64,000 nucleotides of DNA from Arthrobacter sp. SPG23 (GCF_000876655.1 NZ_JYCN01000004.1:1-64000), one strand, 5' to 3'. Positions 50,310-58,748 are shown, counted from the stretch's first letter. Program-made: numbers and translations. Notes: a model not told the origin generated them from the sequence alone.

Positions 50310-52058
50310 CTAGCTTTTCAAACCCGGGAAATCCGACTCCGAGTACTCGACGCCCATGCCTTCCGGGACGGGGCCCGCTCCGTGCCGGAGCTCTTCGCTG
50401 TGCCGGAGCTCAACGCGCCGGATCTTGCCTGAGATGGTCTTGGGCAGTTCCGCGAATTCCAGCCGCCGGATGCGCTTGAACGGGGCCAGATGGTCCCGGC
50501 AGTAGCGCAGGATGTCCTCTGCAAGTGCGGGGCCGGCCTGGTGCCCGGCGGCCAGGACCACGAATGCCTTTGGCACGGACAGCTTCAGCGGATCGGGGGA
50601 GGGCACGACGGCGGCCTCCGCCACCGCGGGGTGCTCGATCAGGACGCTTTCCAGCTCGAACGGGGACAACCGGTAATCGGAGGACTTGAACACGTCGTCA
50701 CCGCGGCCCACGTAAGTGATGATGCCGCGCTCGTCCTTGCTGGCCATGTCGCCCGTGTGGTAGTAGCCGTCGCGGAAGGCGTCCGCGGTCTTTTCCGGGT
50801 CGCCGTAGTAGGCCTTCATCAGTCCCACGGGGCGGGGGTCAAGGCGGAGGCACAGTTCGCCGTCGTCGGCCTCCTCTCCCGTGGCGGGGTCTACCAGAAC
50901 TACGTCGTAGCCGGGCAGCGGCCTGCCCATGGCGCCGATCTTGATCGGCTGGCCGGGGGTGTTGGCGATCTGCACGGTGGATTCCGTCTGGCCGAAGCCG
51001 TCCCGGATGGTCTGCCCCCAGGCGCGGTGCACCTGGTCGATCACCTCGGCGTTGAGGGGCTCCCCGGCGGACACCACCTTGATGGGCGGGTTTTTCAGGA
51101 CGGTGAGGTCGGCCTGGATCAGCATGCGCCACACGGTGGGCGGGGCACAGAAGCTGGTCACCTTTTCGCGGTCCATCTGTTCCATGAGGGCCTTGGCATC
51201 GAACCGGCTGTAGTTGTAGATGAAAACGCAGGCTTCGGCGATCCAGGGCGTGAAAACGTTGGACCAGGCGTGCTTTGCCCAGCCGGGCGAGGCGACGTTG
51301 AGGTGCACGTCGCCGGGTCCCAGCCCGATCCAGAACATGGTGGACAGGTGGCCCACGGGGTAGGACGTGTGCGTGTGTTCCACCAGTTTGGCCTTGGACG
51401 TGGTTCCGGAGGTGAAGTACAGCAGCAGGGTTTCGTCCGCCTTGGTGGGCGCGTCCGGGGTGAACTCTGTCGGTGCAGTGTGGGAATCGGCGTACTGCAG
51501 GGCAGCTGTGTTGGCGTCGGCGCTGTTTACATCGGTCCTGCTGGACTCGCCGTCGGCAATTTCGATCAGTTTGTAGTTGCCCGGAACGCCGGCGAACTTG
51601 CCGATGTTGGAACTTCCGACGGCGGCCCAGCCCGCCTCGCCGCGTTCCACCCGGTCCGCCAGGTCCGCCGGGCCCATCAGCGTGGTGGTGGGGATCATCA
51701 CGATGCCCAGCTTGATGCCGGCCAGCATGAGTTCCCACAGCTCCACCTGGTTGCCCAGCATGATGATCATCCGGTCGCCGCGGCGAACGCCCTGGCTCCT
51801 TAGCCAGTTGGCCACCTGGTTGGAGCGCGCGGCAAGCTCACCGAAGCTCCGCCGGGTGGCGCTGCCGTCCTGTTCCACGATCACCAGGGCGGGCTTGGCA
51901 CCCTTGGCGGGGTCGGCCGCGATCTGGTCGAACCAGTCCAGGGCGAAGTTGAACTCCTCGAAGCGCGGCCACTGGAACTCATCCCGCGCCTGGTCGTAGT
52001 CCTCGTGGAGGGCCAGAAGTCTGTCCCTCGCGGCCCGGAAGTCGTCGGTGACTGTCAT
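50310..52058 (-). CDS. Acyl-CoA synthetase (AMP-forming, ANL superfamily)
   Basis: The 582-residue ligase activates a carboxylic acid with ATP and CoA. It has a P-loop LLYFTSGTTSKAKLVEHTH (the usual GxPK replaced by SKAK), the core motif DGFGQTEST, ATP-contact YHTGDMASKDERG, hinge and C-terminal motif YVGRGDDVFKSSDYRLSPFE, and catalytic Lys in PKTISGKIRRVEL. It resembles medium/branched-chain acid ligases. With a divergent acyl-CoA dehydrogenase and nearby valine genes, a short branched or medium-chain acid is likely. First gene of its operon. Confidence 0.9.
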   Translation of the reverse strand: MTVTDDFRAARDRLLALHEDYDQARDEFQWPRFEEFNFALDWFDQIAADPAKGAKPALVIVEQDGSATRRSFGELAARSNQVANWLRSQGVRRGDRMIIMLGNQVELWELMLAGIKLGIVMIPTTTLMGPADLADRVERGEAGWAAVGSSNIGKFAGVPGNYKLIEIADGESSRTDVNSADANTAALQYADSHTAPTEFTPDAPTKADETLLLYFTSGTTSKAKLVEHTHTSYPVGHLSTMFWIGLGPGDVHLNVASPGWAKHAWSNVFTPWIAEACVFIYNYSRFDAKALMEQMDREKVTSFCAPPTVWRMLIQADLTVLKNPPIKVVSAGEPLNAEVIDQVHRAWGQTIRDGFGQTESTVQIANTPGQPIKIGAMGRPLPGYDVVLVDPATGEEADDGELCLRLDPRPVGLMKAYYGDPEKTADAFRDGYYHTGDMASKDERGIITYVGRGDDVFKSSDYRLSPFELESVLIEHPAVAEAAVVPSPDPLKLSVPKAFVVLAAGHQAGPALAEDILRYCRDHLAPFKRIRRLEFAELPKTISGKIRRVELRHSEELRHGAGPVPEGMGVEYSESDFPGLKS

Positions 52059-52074
52059 GGGGGCCCTTTCGTCT

Positions 52075-52102
52075 AGTGATCCATGTCACTGTGCAATATA
52101 CT
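52075..52102. promoter_or_regulatory. Divergent promoter region with palindrome between ligase and dehydrogenase
   Basis: The inverted repeat AGTGA-TCCATG-TCACT (52075-52090) lies between the two divergent genes, and TATACT at 52097-52102 is a good -10 for the dehydrogenase gene. The palindrome would cover the -35 region, a position suited to the MarR regulator of the same operon. Confidence 0.6.
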
Positions 52103-52137
52103 AGGACATCCAAGGGTTTGGAAGAGCGAAGGGATGC

Positions 52138-53352
52138 GTGCCGGTGCAGCCACAACGACGTGACGGCGGGGAAACCACCACAGTTCCGGAGCAGCCGCCG
52201 TTCCCGGACGCGGACCTGATGTACATCGTGGATCTGCTGCCGGCGGGGGAGCGCTCGCGGTACCTGGAAGTGCGGGATTTCCTGCAATCCCGCATCCGTG
52301 CGGCATCCATCGAGTACTGGAACCGCGAGGAATTCCCGTTCGGCCTGCTGGCTGAAATGGGGAAGTACGGGCTCGGCGGGCTGCAGACGGACGGAACGTC
52401 GGCGCTCTTCAAGGGCTTGATGTATGTGGAAGTTGCCCGGGCTGACGTGTCATTGTCCGCCCTGGTGGGCATCCACAACGAACTGATCGTCGGGATGATC
52501 GACGAGCTCGGTTCGGAAGCGCAGAAGCAGCGCTGGCTTCCCGGGCTGAAAGCCTTTACGCAGCTGGGTGCCTTCGCGCTGACCGAGCCGGATCACGGTT
52601 CGGACATAGCCGGCGGCCTTGAAACGTCAGCCCGGCTGGAGCGCGGCGAATGGGTCATCAACGGCGCCAAGCGCTGGATCGGCGCCGGGACCATCGCCGA
52701 CTTTGCGCTGGTATGGGCCCGGGATGAGGCGGACCGGCAGATCAAGGGTTTCATTGTGGAGACGGACCGCCCCGGCTACTCCGCCACGAAGATTTCCAAC
52801 AAGATCGGCCTGCGGATCATGCAGAACGCGGACATCGTCCTCGATGAGGTCCGCATTCCGGAGTCGAATCTCCTGCCCGGAGCCACGGACTTTTCGAAAG
52901 CGAACGACCTCCTGCGGGATTCGCGGGCCTGGGTGGGCTGGCAGGCTGCCGGTATCCAGCTGGCCGCGTTCGACGTCGCCCGTTCCTATGCCCTGGAGCG
53001 GAAGCAGTTCGGCAAGGAGCTGGCGCGGTTCCAGCTCATCCAGCAGCAGCTGGCCGAAATCCTGGGCAACGCCAGTGCCTCCCTGGCGCTGATGGCGCAG
53101 CTGGCCCGGATCCAGCAGGACGGCAAGCTGGAGATGGTGCAGGCCGCGATGGCAAAATCCACCACCACCCGGCTGGCGCGCGCCTCGGTGGCGATGGGCA
53201 GGTCGCTGATGGGCGGAAACGGCATCAGCACTGACTACGAGATGGGCAAGTTGTTTGGTGACGCCGAAATTCTGTATACCTATGAGGGCAGCTACGAGAT
53301 CAACTCGCTGATCGTGGCACGTGCCGTGACCGGGAAGTCGGCGTTCGTCTGA
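52138..53352 (+). CDS. Acyl-CoA dehydrogenase (glutaryl-CoA-dehydrogenase-like branch)
   Basis: The 404-residue flavoenzyme has FAD-binding signatures GAFALTEPDHGSDIAG and WVINGAKRWIGAGTIADF, and a catalytic Glu in the C-terminal YTYEGSYEINSLIVARAVTG segment, the same place as in glutaryl-CoA and short branched-chain dehydrogenases. The N-terminal 25 residues are Pro-rich and not conserved; a start further downstream is possible. The GTG has GAAGGGA upstream. Paired with the CoA-ligase, it probably introduces the first double bond of the activated acid. Confidence 0.87.
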   Translation: MPVQPQRRDGGETTTVPEQPPFPDADLMYIVDLLPAGERSRYLEVRDFLQSRIRAASIEYWNREEFPFGLLAEMGKYGLGGLQTDGTSALFKGLMYVEVARADVSLSALVGIHNELIVGMIDELGSEAQKQRWLPGLKAFTQLGAFALTEPDHGSDIAGGLETSARLERGEWVINGAKRWIGAGTIADFALVWARDEADRQIKGFIVETDRPGYSATKISNKIGLRIMQNADIVLDEVRIPESNLLPGATDFSKANDLLRDSRAWVGWQAAGIQLAAFDVARSYALERKQFGKELARFQLIQQQLAEILGNASASLALMAQLARIQQDGKLEMVQAAMAKSTTTRLARASVAMGRSLMGGNGISTDYEMGKLFGDAEILYTYEGSYEINSLIVARAVTGKSAFV

Positions 53353-53376
53353 CGGTTCTCCGCGGTCCTGGTCTTC

Positions 53377-53964
53377 TCAGTCCTGTTCTTCTTGGTCCTG
53401 GCCGCGCTCGTAGCGGAGCTGAACAACTCCGTTGCCGAAGGTCCGGGTGCCGGCCAGCTTCAGGTTCAGCCGCACGTCCGGTGACTCGAACAGTGGCCGG
53501 CCCTTGCCTTGGCCCAGAACCACGGGGTGCACGTAGATCCGGTATTCGTCGATCAGGCCGAGCCGCATGAACGTTGCCCCCAGATTGGCGCCACTGACCG
53601 CAAGGTCGCCGCCGGGCTGCGCCTTGAGGGCCGCGATCTCTTCAGGCACGACGTCGTGCATCACCGTGGTGTTCCAGCCGGCGTCGGTGAGGGTCCGGGA
53701 GTAAACGATCTTGGGTATGTCGCGCCAGATCCTGGCGAACTCGACTTCGACCGCCGTGCTGTTGGGATCCTGGTCGGCGGTTGGCCAGTAGCCGGCCATC
53801 AGCTCGTAGGTGATCCGTCCGTCCAGGAAAGCGCCCAGCGTCCTGCACTCATCGTTGAAGTGTTGGTGTAGTTCTTCGTCCACCTTGTGCCAGCTGATGT
53901 CGCGGTCCAGCCCTTCGAAGTATCCGTCCACCGACACTGACGCCATCAGAATGATCTTCCGCAT
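53377..53964 (-). CDS. Dihydrofolate-reductase-like (RibD C-terminal) protein
   Basis: The 195-residue protein starts with RKIILMASVSVDGYFEG and contains FLDGRITYELMAGYWP, KIVYSRTL, DLAVSGANLGATFMRLGLIDEYRIYVHPVVLGQGKGRP, all typical of the stand-alone DHFR-fold family. These reduce unknown pterin- or flavin-like substrates. The C-terminal tail is acidic and Gln-rich. GGAGGGATCC precedes the ATG. It converges with the acyl-CoA dehydrogenase gene. Confidence 0.85.
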   Translation of the reverse strand: MRKIILMASVSVDGYFEGLDRDISWHKVDEELHQHFNDECRTLGAFLDGRITYELMAGYWPTADQDPNSTAVEVEFARIWRDIPKIVYSRTLTDAGWNTTVMHDVVPEEIAALKAQPGGDLAVSGANLGATFMRLGLIDEYRIYVHPVVLGQGKGRPLFESPDVRLNLKLAGTRTFGNGVVQLRYERGQDQEEQD

Positions 53965-54021
53965 GTGGATCCCTCCATGGAGTGGCGCCCGGGCGGGACC
54001 GCCGTCGTATTTCCCAGTGAA

Positions 54022-54563
54022 TCACTCAAGGATGCGTTGGAACAGGACATGGTCCTGCCAGATTCCAGCAATCTTGAGATACGACGGTGCCAGGCCGATC
54101 TCTTCGAATCCTGCGCGGGCCAGTATCTTGCGGGAGGCCGCATTGTGTTTGAGGGTGGCCGCCTGGACCCGGTGCAGCCCCAGCTTGTTCTTCGCGGCGG
54201 CGAGGACATATCCCAGGGCGGCGGCGCCGAGGCCACGGCCGGTGAATTCCTTGTCGATCCAGTAACCCGCGTTGGCGCTGAGGAACGGGCCTCGGACGAT
54301 GCCCGTCAGCGTTATCGCTCCGACGATGCGGCTGCCGTTCACGAGGACCCAAGGAACCTCCTGCCCCGAAGCAGCAGGGCGAGCTTGGATTCAATGGCAG
54401 CGCGCTGGCCCACGGCGGTAAAGAACGAGTCACTCCGGGCCGGCTCCCAGGGCGCCAGATGGTCCCGGTTCAGTCGGTAGGCGGCACTTAGCCGCCCGGC
54501 ATCCGAGATCTCAAGTGCCCGCATCTGAACAGAACCCGCCAGTGCTGTGGTGTCGGCAGTCAT
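54022..54563 (-). pseudogene. GNAT acetyltransferase broken by a frameshift (RimJ-like)
   Basis: The first reading frame (from ATG 54563) gives a GNAT N-terminus (VQMRALEISDAGRLSAAYRLNR) and stops after 74 codons. The continuation in another frame gives the rest of the fold: QEVPWVLVNGSRIVGAITLTG, then NAGYWIDKEFTGRGLGAAALG (acetyl-CoA loop) and HNAASRKILARAGFEEIG. The break is near 54355-54375, around CTGCTGCTTCGGGGCAGG. The total is one base short of an intact 181-codon gene. Either a recent pseudogene or a sequencing error; a short ATG/GTG restart at 54342 would make only a partial fold. Confidence 0.8.
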
Positions 54564-54721
54564 TGTTTGACTCTATCTGCGGCGCTCTTCCCGCCTGTGC
54601 GCCGAAGTCGTACCAGGGGGGTCCTTTGTCCCTTCCCCCGGACGGAGCTGAAGGCCACAGTTGTCATAGGGGAACCGCGTGTGGGCAGCCCCGACTTGAA
54701 TGCGCCGTAGAAGGAGGAGCC

Positions 54722-55123
54722 GTGAAGATCGAATCATGGATTTTCGGAGGCCTGGCCATGTTCTTCGTACCCGTTGGTGTGGTCTATGGCTTTGTCACAG
54801 GCTGGACCGAGCCGGTGGGCTTCCTGGCCTTATGGCTGGTGGGCGGGCTGGCAGGACTGATCGGGGGCTACCTCGGCTACACCGGGCGGAGGATCGGAAT
54901 GCGTCCGGAGGATCGCCAGGACGCGGAGACCCACGAAGGGGCCGGGGAACAGGGCCACTTCAGCCCCTGGAGCTGGTGGCCCATTGCCTTGGGCATTTCC
55001 GCGGCGACTGGGTTCCTGGGCCTGGCCATCGGATTTTGGATCCTCTATCTCGGTGCAGGATTTGCGCTGGTTGCGCTGATTGGCTGGGTTTACGAATACA
55101 GCCGCGGGGACCACGCCCACTAG
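54722..55123 (+). CDS. Actinobacterial cytochrome c oxidase subunit IV (CtaF family), orphan copy
   Basis: The 133-residue protein matches the length and topology of the actinobacterial aa3 oxidase subunit IV: KIESWIFGGLAMFFVPVGVVYG as first span, a second near 34-55, a hydrophilic loop (RRIGMRPEDRQDAE), and two more spans between 84 and 127 ending in WVYEYSRGDHAH. The GTG has AAGGAGGAGC upstream. The other oxidase genes (ctaC, ctaD, ctaE) are not nearby, so this is either the only copy displaced from its operon or a second paralogue. Confidence 0.85.
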   Translation: MKIESWIFGGLAMFFVPVGVVYGFVTGWTEPVGFLALWLVGGLAGLIGGYLGYTGRRIGMRPEDRQDAETHEGAGEQGHFSPWSWWPIALGISAATGFLGLAIGFWILYLGAGFALVALIGWVYEYSRGDHAH

Positions 55124-55474
55124 GCCGCCAGACCGCAAGGCGCGGTGCGCGCCGTCGTGCTGGAATGTGGGCTGATAAAAAAAGTTCGCCCATCGACTTG
55201 AAACTAAGCCTACTTATGATTAGGCTTGAAGTCATGAAGGGGTGCAGCGTTGTTGCGCACGGACGCCCTTTCGCTAGGTCTTAAAGGGACCGAGCAGCTC
55301 GGGAGTAGGACCTGTTCCATAGGCCCTCCCGGTGCCCACGGAGGCTGAGAGCTGTAAGCAACCAAAAAGAGATGCAGAGAAGCGTGGCCTGAAACCGGGC
55401 CGCAGCCACCCTGGTGGTCGCCTGACCGCACCTGGGGGCGGATTCTGCCTGCATCACAATCGAGGGAGCGAAAC
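55124..55474 (+). promoter_or_regulatory. Strong promoter and about 240-nt leader of a small secreted protein
   Basis: This 351-bp gap contains TTGAAA (55198-55203) and TAGGCT (55221-55226) with a 17-bp spacer, one of the best promoter matches in the window. A perfect inverted repeat AAGCCTA-CTTATGAT-TAGGCTT (55206-55227) covers the spacer and -10 and may be an operator. Transcription would start near 55234, leaving about 240 untranslated bases with several GC-rich hairpin-forming blocks. I could not match them to a known riboswitch. Confidence 0.6.
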
Positions 55475-55777
55475 ATGTCAGTTATGAAGAAAGCCACTAC
55501 CGCCGTTGCCGGATCGCTTTTCCTGGTGGGGATGGCCGCAGCGCCTTCGCTGGCCGCGGACAACAGCACCGTTAATGACGGCCTGGTGAACGTAACCGTC
55601 GGGGACGTGACCATCCTCAAGGACGTCAACGTGGGCGTGGCCGCTGATGTGACGGCGCAGATTTGTGGCGTGGAAGTTGGGCCTGTCGCCGTTCTGGGCG
55701 AGGCTGTCGACGCCACCAGCACTGAGTCTGTGGTCTGCACTGACAGTGACGGCCCGGTCACCATCACCCAGAACTGA
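55475..55777 (+). CDS. Small secreted protein of unknown function
   Basis: The 100-residue protein has a signal peptide cleaved near residue 28 (SLAADN). The mature 72 residues are rich in Val, Asp, Thr and small residues with alternating beta pattern (DGLVNVTVGDVTILKDVNVGV) and two Cys (AQICGVEVG and SVVCTDSDG) that could form a disulfide. The composition recalls small actinobacterial surface proteins of the chaplin/rodlin kind, but no family signature is certain. GAGGGAGCG precedes the ATG. A strong promoter and a long-stem terminator suggest high, independent expression. Confidence 0.8.
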   Translation: MSVMKKATTAVAGSLFLVGMAAAPSLAADNSTVNDGLVNVTVGDVTILKDVNVGVAADVTAQICGVEVGPVAVLGEAVDATSTESVVCTDSDGPVTITQN

Positions 55778-55829
55778 CGTTCTGCACTAACGTGCGGAGG
55801 CGTTCGCGCCCTGCATTGTTGACTTGAAG

Positions 55830-55867
55830 CGAAAGGGCGGCTGGACCTCGGTCCCGCCGCCCTTTCG
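55830..55867. terminator. Extended hairpin terminator after the small secreted protein
   Basis: Perfect 12-bp arms CGAAAGGGCGGC (55830-55841) and GCCGCCCTTTCG (55856-55867) enclose a second 5-bp stem GGACC-TC-GGTCC, giving a 17-bp hairpin with one mismatch. There is no T-tract. It lies 53 bp after the stop codon and upstream of the TetR promoter. Confidence 0.75.
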
Positions 55868-55883
55868 GCATCTCACGGCCCGG

Positions 55884-55898
55884 GTGTACGTAGTACAC
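55884..55898. promoter_or_regulatory. 15-bp palindromic operator of the TetR gene
   Basis: The perfect repeat GTGTAC-GTA-GTACAC lies 35 bp upstream of the TetR start and includes a likely -10 (GTACACT). TetR repressors commonly bind such sites to control themselves. Confidence 0.7.
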
Positions 55899-55932
55899 TC
55901 GATGACAATCATCAGCTAGCAAAGGGGCCAAT

Positions 55933-56652
55933 ATGACTCAGCAGGCGGAAGCCACGCGCCGGGTCCCGTTGAACCGGGACCGCGTCCTGACTGCCGCCGT
56001 CGTACTGGCCGATGAGGCGGGTATCGAGTCACTCAGCATGAGAAGGCTGGCGCAGGAGCTCGGCGTGGTGCCGATGGCGCTGTACAAGCACGTCGCCAAC
56101 AAGGAGGAACTTCTCGACGGCATGGTGGACGTGCTTGTTGCCGAAATCGATCCTCCCGTCAGCGACGCCGGCTGGAAGAATGCGGTCCGGTTGCGGGTGC
56201 TGTCGGCGAGAAGGTCCTTGCTGCGGCATCCGTGGGCCCGCCAGGTGCTAGAGTCCCGAAGCGCCAGGACGCCTGCGGTTCTCGGCTACATGGATTCGTT
56301 CATCGGGATGTTCCTGGCCGGCGGTTTTTCCGTCGATCTCACCCATCATGTGATGCATGCACTGGGCAGCCGGATGTGGGGGTTCACCCAGGAGTTGTTC
56401 GACGATTCCGCCGGCGCGGCGCCAGTTGAACCGGCACCGGAGATACAGGCGGCCATGCTCCAGGAGATGGCCAAGCGGTATCCGAACATTCTGCGGGTTG
56501 CCATGGCGGCAGAACACGACGACGGGTCCGTGGTTTCGCAGGGCTGCGACGACCAGTTCGAGTTCGAGTTCGCCCTCGACCTCCTCCTGGACGGATTCGA
56601 GCGGTTCCATCAGCAGGGGTGGACATCGGAGCGGGCGAGGCTGGAGCGGTAG
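55933..56652 (+). CDS. TetR/AcrR-family regulator with TetR_C_1-type sensor domain
   Basis: The 239-residue protein has an N-terminal helix-turn-helix (RDRVLTAAVVLADEAGIESLSMRRLAQELGVVPMALYKHVANKEE, residues about 15-60) and a C-terminal domain of the classical TetR type with the pattern HPWARQVLESRSARTPAVLGYMDSF and a His-containing ligand region (HHVMHALGSRMWGF). It probably controls itself and perhaps the following gene. AAAGGGGCC precedes the ATG. Confidence 0.87.
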   Translation: MTQQAEATRRVPLNRDRVLTAAVVLADEAGIESLSMRRLAQELGVVPMALYKHVANKEELLDGMVDVLVAEIDPPVSDAGWKNAVRLRVLSARRSLLRHPWARQVLESRSARTPAVLGYMDSFIGMFLAGGFSVDLTHHVMHALGSRMWGFTQELFDDSAGAAPVEPAPEIQAAMLQEMAKRYPNILRVAMAAEHDDGSVVSQGCDDQFEFEFALDLLLDGFERFHQQGWTSERARLER

Positions 56653-56676
56653 CTGCCCGGATGTTAGCTTGTGGGG

Positions 56677-57183
56677 ATGGAGGCGCTCGACTGGCTGCTC
56701 GACTCTGACCCCGCAACCCGCTGGCGAGTCCTGCGTGACCTCACGGGCGCGCCGCCCGAGGAAGTCCAGGCCGAGCGTGCCCGCGTAGCCACCCACGGCT
56801 GGGGCGCGCGGCTGCTGGCGCTGCAGGATGAAGAGGGCCAATGGGACGGCGGCGCGTACTTCGGCGAAAACGTCGACGGCGTGGTGGGGCGCTTGCTGCG
56901 TGGGCAGCTCGCCGACGGCGGGTGGAACTGTGAGGCGGAACGAGGCTCGGTGCGTTCGTCGTTCGGGACCACGATCAACGTTCTGGAAGGCCTGCTGGAG
57001 TACGAGCACGCGGCCGGCGGGTCGCCGGACTCGGCGGTGGCCAGGCAGCGCGGCGAGGAATACCTGCTGGAAAACACCCACCCCGGCCGGATCCACTTTG
57101 CCCTGGAGGACGGTGACGGACGCCCGAGCCGGTGGAACACCCTCAGAGCGCTGCGGGTACTTCAGTGGTTCGAGGGACAGTAG
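56677..57183 (+). CDS. Shortened squalene-cyclase/prenyltransferase-repeat protein
   Basis: The 168-residue protein is alpha/alpha-barrel-like with EALDWLLDSDPATRWRVLRDL and DGVVGRLLRGQLADGGWNCE, the DGGW motif of the squalene-cyclase repeat. Longer actinobacterial relatives of about 300 residues, as I remember them, have extra repeats between GQWDGG and AYFGENVDG; here these two blocks are fused, and the C-terminus also looks short. The reading frame is intact. TTAGCT ends 7 nt before the ATG with no Shine-Dalgarno, the leaderless pattern. Function unknown. Confidence 0.62.
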   Translation: MEALDWLLDSDPATRWRVLRDLTGAPPEEVQAERARVATHGWGARLLALQDEEGQWDGGAYFGENVDGVVGRLLRGQLADGGWNCEAERGSVRSSFGTTINVLEGLLEYEHAAGGSPDSAVARQRGEEYLLENTHPGRIHFALEDGDGRPSRWNTLRALRVLQWFEGQ

Positions 57184-57416
57184 ACGACGACGCCACCGCG
57201 CGCCCTCCGCCGTCCGGTCACAATCCGGTTCCTCGGCCGGAGTTTTCCGGACGCCGGCGGCACGGCTACGCTGGCAACCACTACGTGCGCGTCACGTGAC
57301 CTGAGAGCAGCAGGCAGGGTCGTAATGAGCTGGCAGCAGTTGATGCCGGCTCATCTTCAGTGGGTCGGCGCAGGCCGCCGGGGGGACTCCCCGGTTCTGA
57401 TCGCAGGAGAGCACCG

Positions 57417-57707
57417 ATGAGCAATGACCAGGACATGCCGGACACCGGCGGAGAACCCGGGAGCGGAAGCCACCCGCCTGTCCGGATGTCCCGGAAGCGG
57501 ACCAAGCACCCGCGGTTCCGGACCGGTGAGCACGTCCGCTTCGCCGACGGCCACCTGATCGGCACCGGCGTTGTGGATGACTCCACTAAGGACGGATCGG
57601 TCCTCTGGGTCTGGGCTGACGGCGGCAACGGCAGGAAGATGCTCCTGCAAGGCCGCGGTACATCGGTTGAATCACTGACTTATGCGCCACCGGCCAGTCT
57701 CGGTTGA
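57417..57707 (+). CDS. Small conserved hypothetical protein with a Tudor/SH3-like core
   Basis: The 96-residue protein has an acidic/Pro-rich N-terminus followed by a basic segment (RMSRKRTKHPRF) and a small beta-barrel pattern (GEHVRFADGHLIGTGVVDDSTKDGSVLWVWADGGNGRKMLL) of the sort found in DUF2945/TUDOR-like small proteins. No function can be assigned. CAGGAGAG precedes the ATG. The gap before it (57184-57416) holds nothing recognisable. It converges with the LuxR gene 4 bp away. Confidence 0.6.
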   Translation: MSNDQDMPDTGGEPGSGSHPPVRMSRKRTKHPRFRTGEHVRFADGHLIGTGVVDDSTKDGSVLWVWADGGNGRKMLLQGRGTSVESLTYAPPASLG

Positions 57708-57710
57708 GCC

Positions 57711-58748
57711 TCAGGCGAGCAGCCTGGCCACCAGTTCGCCGCGGCTTCCCACTCCCACCTTCTCAAAGAGGGACTTCAGGTGGTCATGGACCGTATGCGG
57801 TGAGATGTACAGGTGGTTGGCGATTTCCGCCGTCGCCGAACCGGAGACCAGCTCGAGGCAGACGTCCCGCTCGCGGGGCGTGGCGCCGTAGGCGGCGAGC
57901 AGGAGGGTGACCATTTCGCGCGTGGTGGCGGGTTCCACCGTAACCACCATCTGGCCAGGGTCGTCCCCGGTGATGAGCCGGCTGGCCTGGAGCACCACCC
58001 AGTGGTCCCCGGCGTCGCGCATCCTCATGCGGGCCGTCCCGGAACCGGCAACCTTTGCGGCGCCCACCACGGAATACAGGGTCATGCCGAAACGCCCGGG
58101 AGCCAGGTCTTCCAGCGCCGCCAGCCAGGTGGCCGCGGCCGGCGTGGCGGCACGCAACTCGCCGCGCGGTCCCACCAGGACGATCACCGGACCGTCCGGC
58201 CCGCGCATCGCATGCCGCTCCACGCGCAGCGCAACCCGGGTGGCGGCGGCCAGGGTCCCTGCGATGGACGTCAGGAAATCCACTTCCCGGTCAGTGAAGT
58301 CCGGACCCGTCTCACGGAACAGCCCGCCCACGGCCCAGCACACGCCATCGGTCCGAAACACCGCACGCAGTTCGTGCTCCAGCCCCTGCGGACGGAGCAG
58401 GTCGTTGAGGCGCACGCTCCTGACAACGTCGCGGTGCGGTGCATCGGACAGCCGGGCAGCCGGCATCGGCCGCCGGGTGAGCTGCGCGAAGGGGTTCGGC
58501 TCCGTGCCCGCGTATTCGGTCTCGGCGAAGCGCACGCCGTACTCATCGGGCGTCGGCCAGGGCGGCCAGTTGGTGATCGACGTCATGATGAGGGTTGCAG
58601 GATCCACGCCGGCCCAGCAAGCCTGCTGAAACGGCACGGTGTCATGCACGACGGCGAGCGCTGCGGCGTGCAGGTCAGCCACGCCCATGCCGGTGGCCGC
58701 CATCGCCGCGATCTCCTGCCGGGCCCGCTCTGCGCGATCTGCCCACAT
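57711..58748 (-). CDS. LuxR-type regulator with N-terminal sensor domain
   Basis: The 345-residue protein has a GAF-like N-terminal region of about 200 residues, followed by a PAS-like stretch (GPRGELRAATPAAATWLAALE) and a C-terminal LuxR helix-turn-helix (GATPRERDVCLELVSGSATAEIANHLYISPHTVHDHLKSLFEKVGV). No phosphoacceptor domain is present, so it is likely ligand-controlled. GATACT lies 6 nt before the ATG. Divergent from the DUF1304-like gene. Confidence 0.88.
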   Translation of the reverse strand: MWADRAERARQEIAAMAATGMGVADLHAAALAVVHDTVPFQQACWAGVDPATLIMTSITNWPPWPTPDEYGVRFAETEYAGTEPNPFAQLTRRPMPAARLSDAPHRDVVRSVRLNDLLRPQGLEHELRAVFRTDGVCWAVGGLFRETGPDFTDREVDFLTSIAGTLAAATRVALRVERHAMRGPDGPVIVLVGPRGELRAATPAAATWLAALEDLAPGRFGMTLYSVVGAAKVAGSGTARMRMRDAGDHWVVLQASRLITGDDPGQMVVTVEPATTREMVTLLLAAYGATPRERDVCLELVSGSATAEIANHLYISPHTVHDHLKSLFEKVGVGSRGELVARLLA

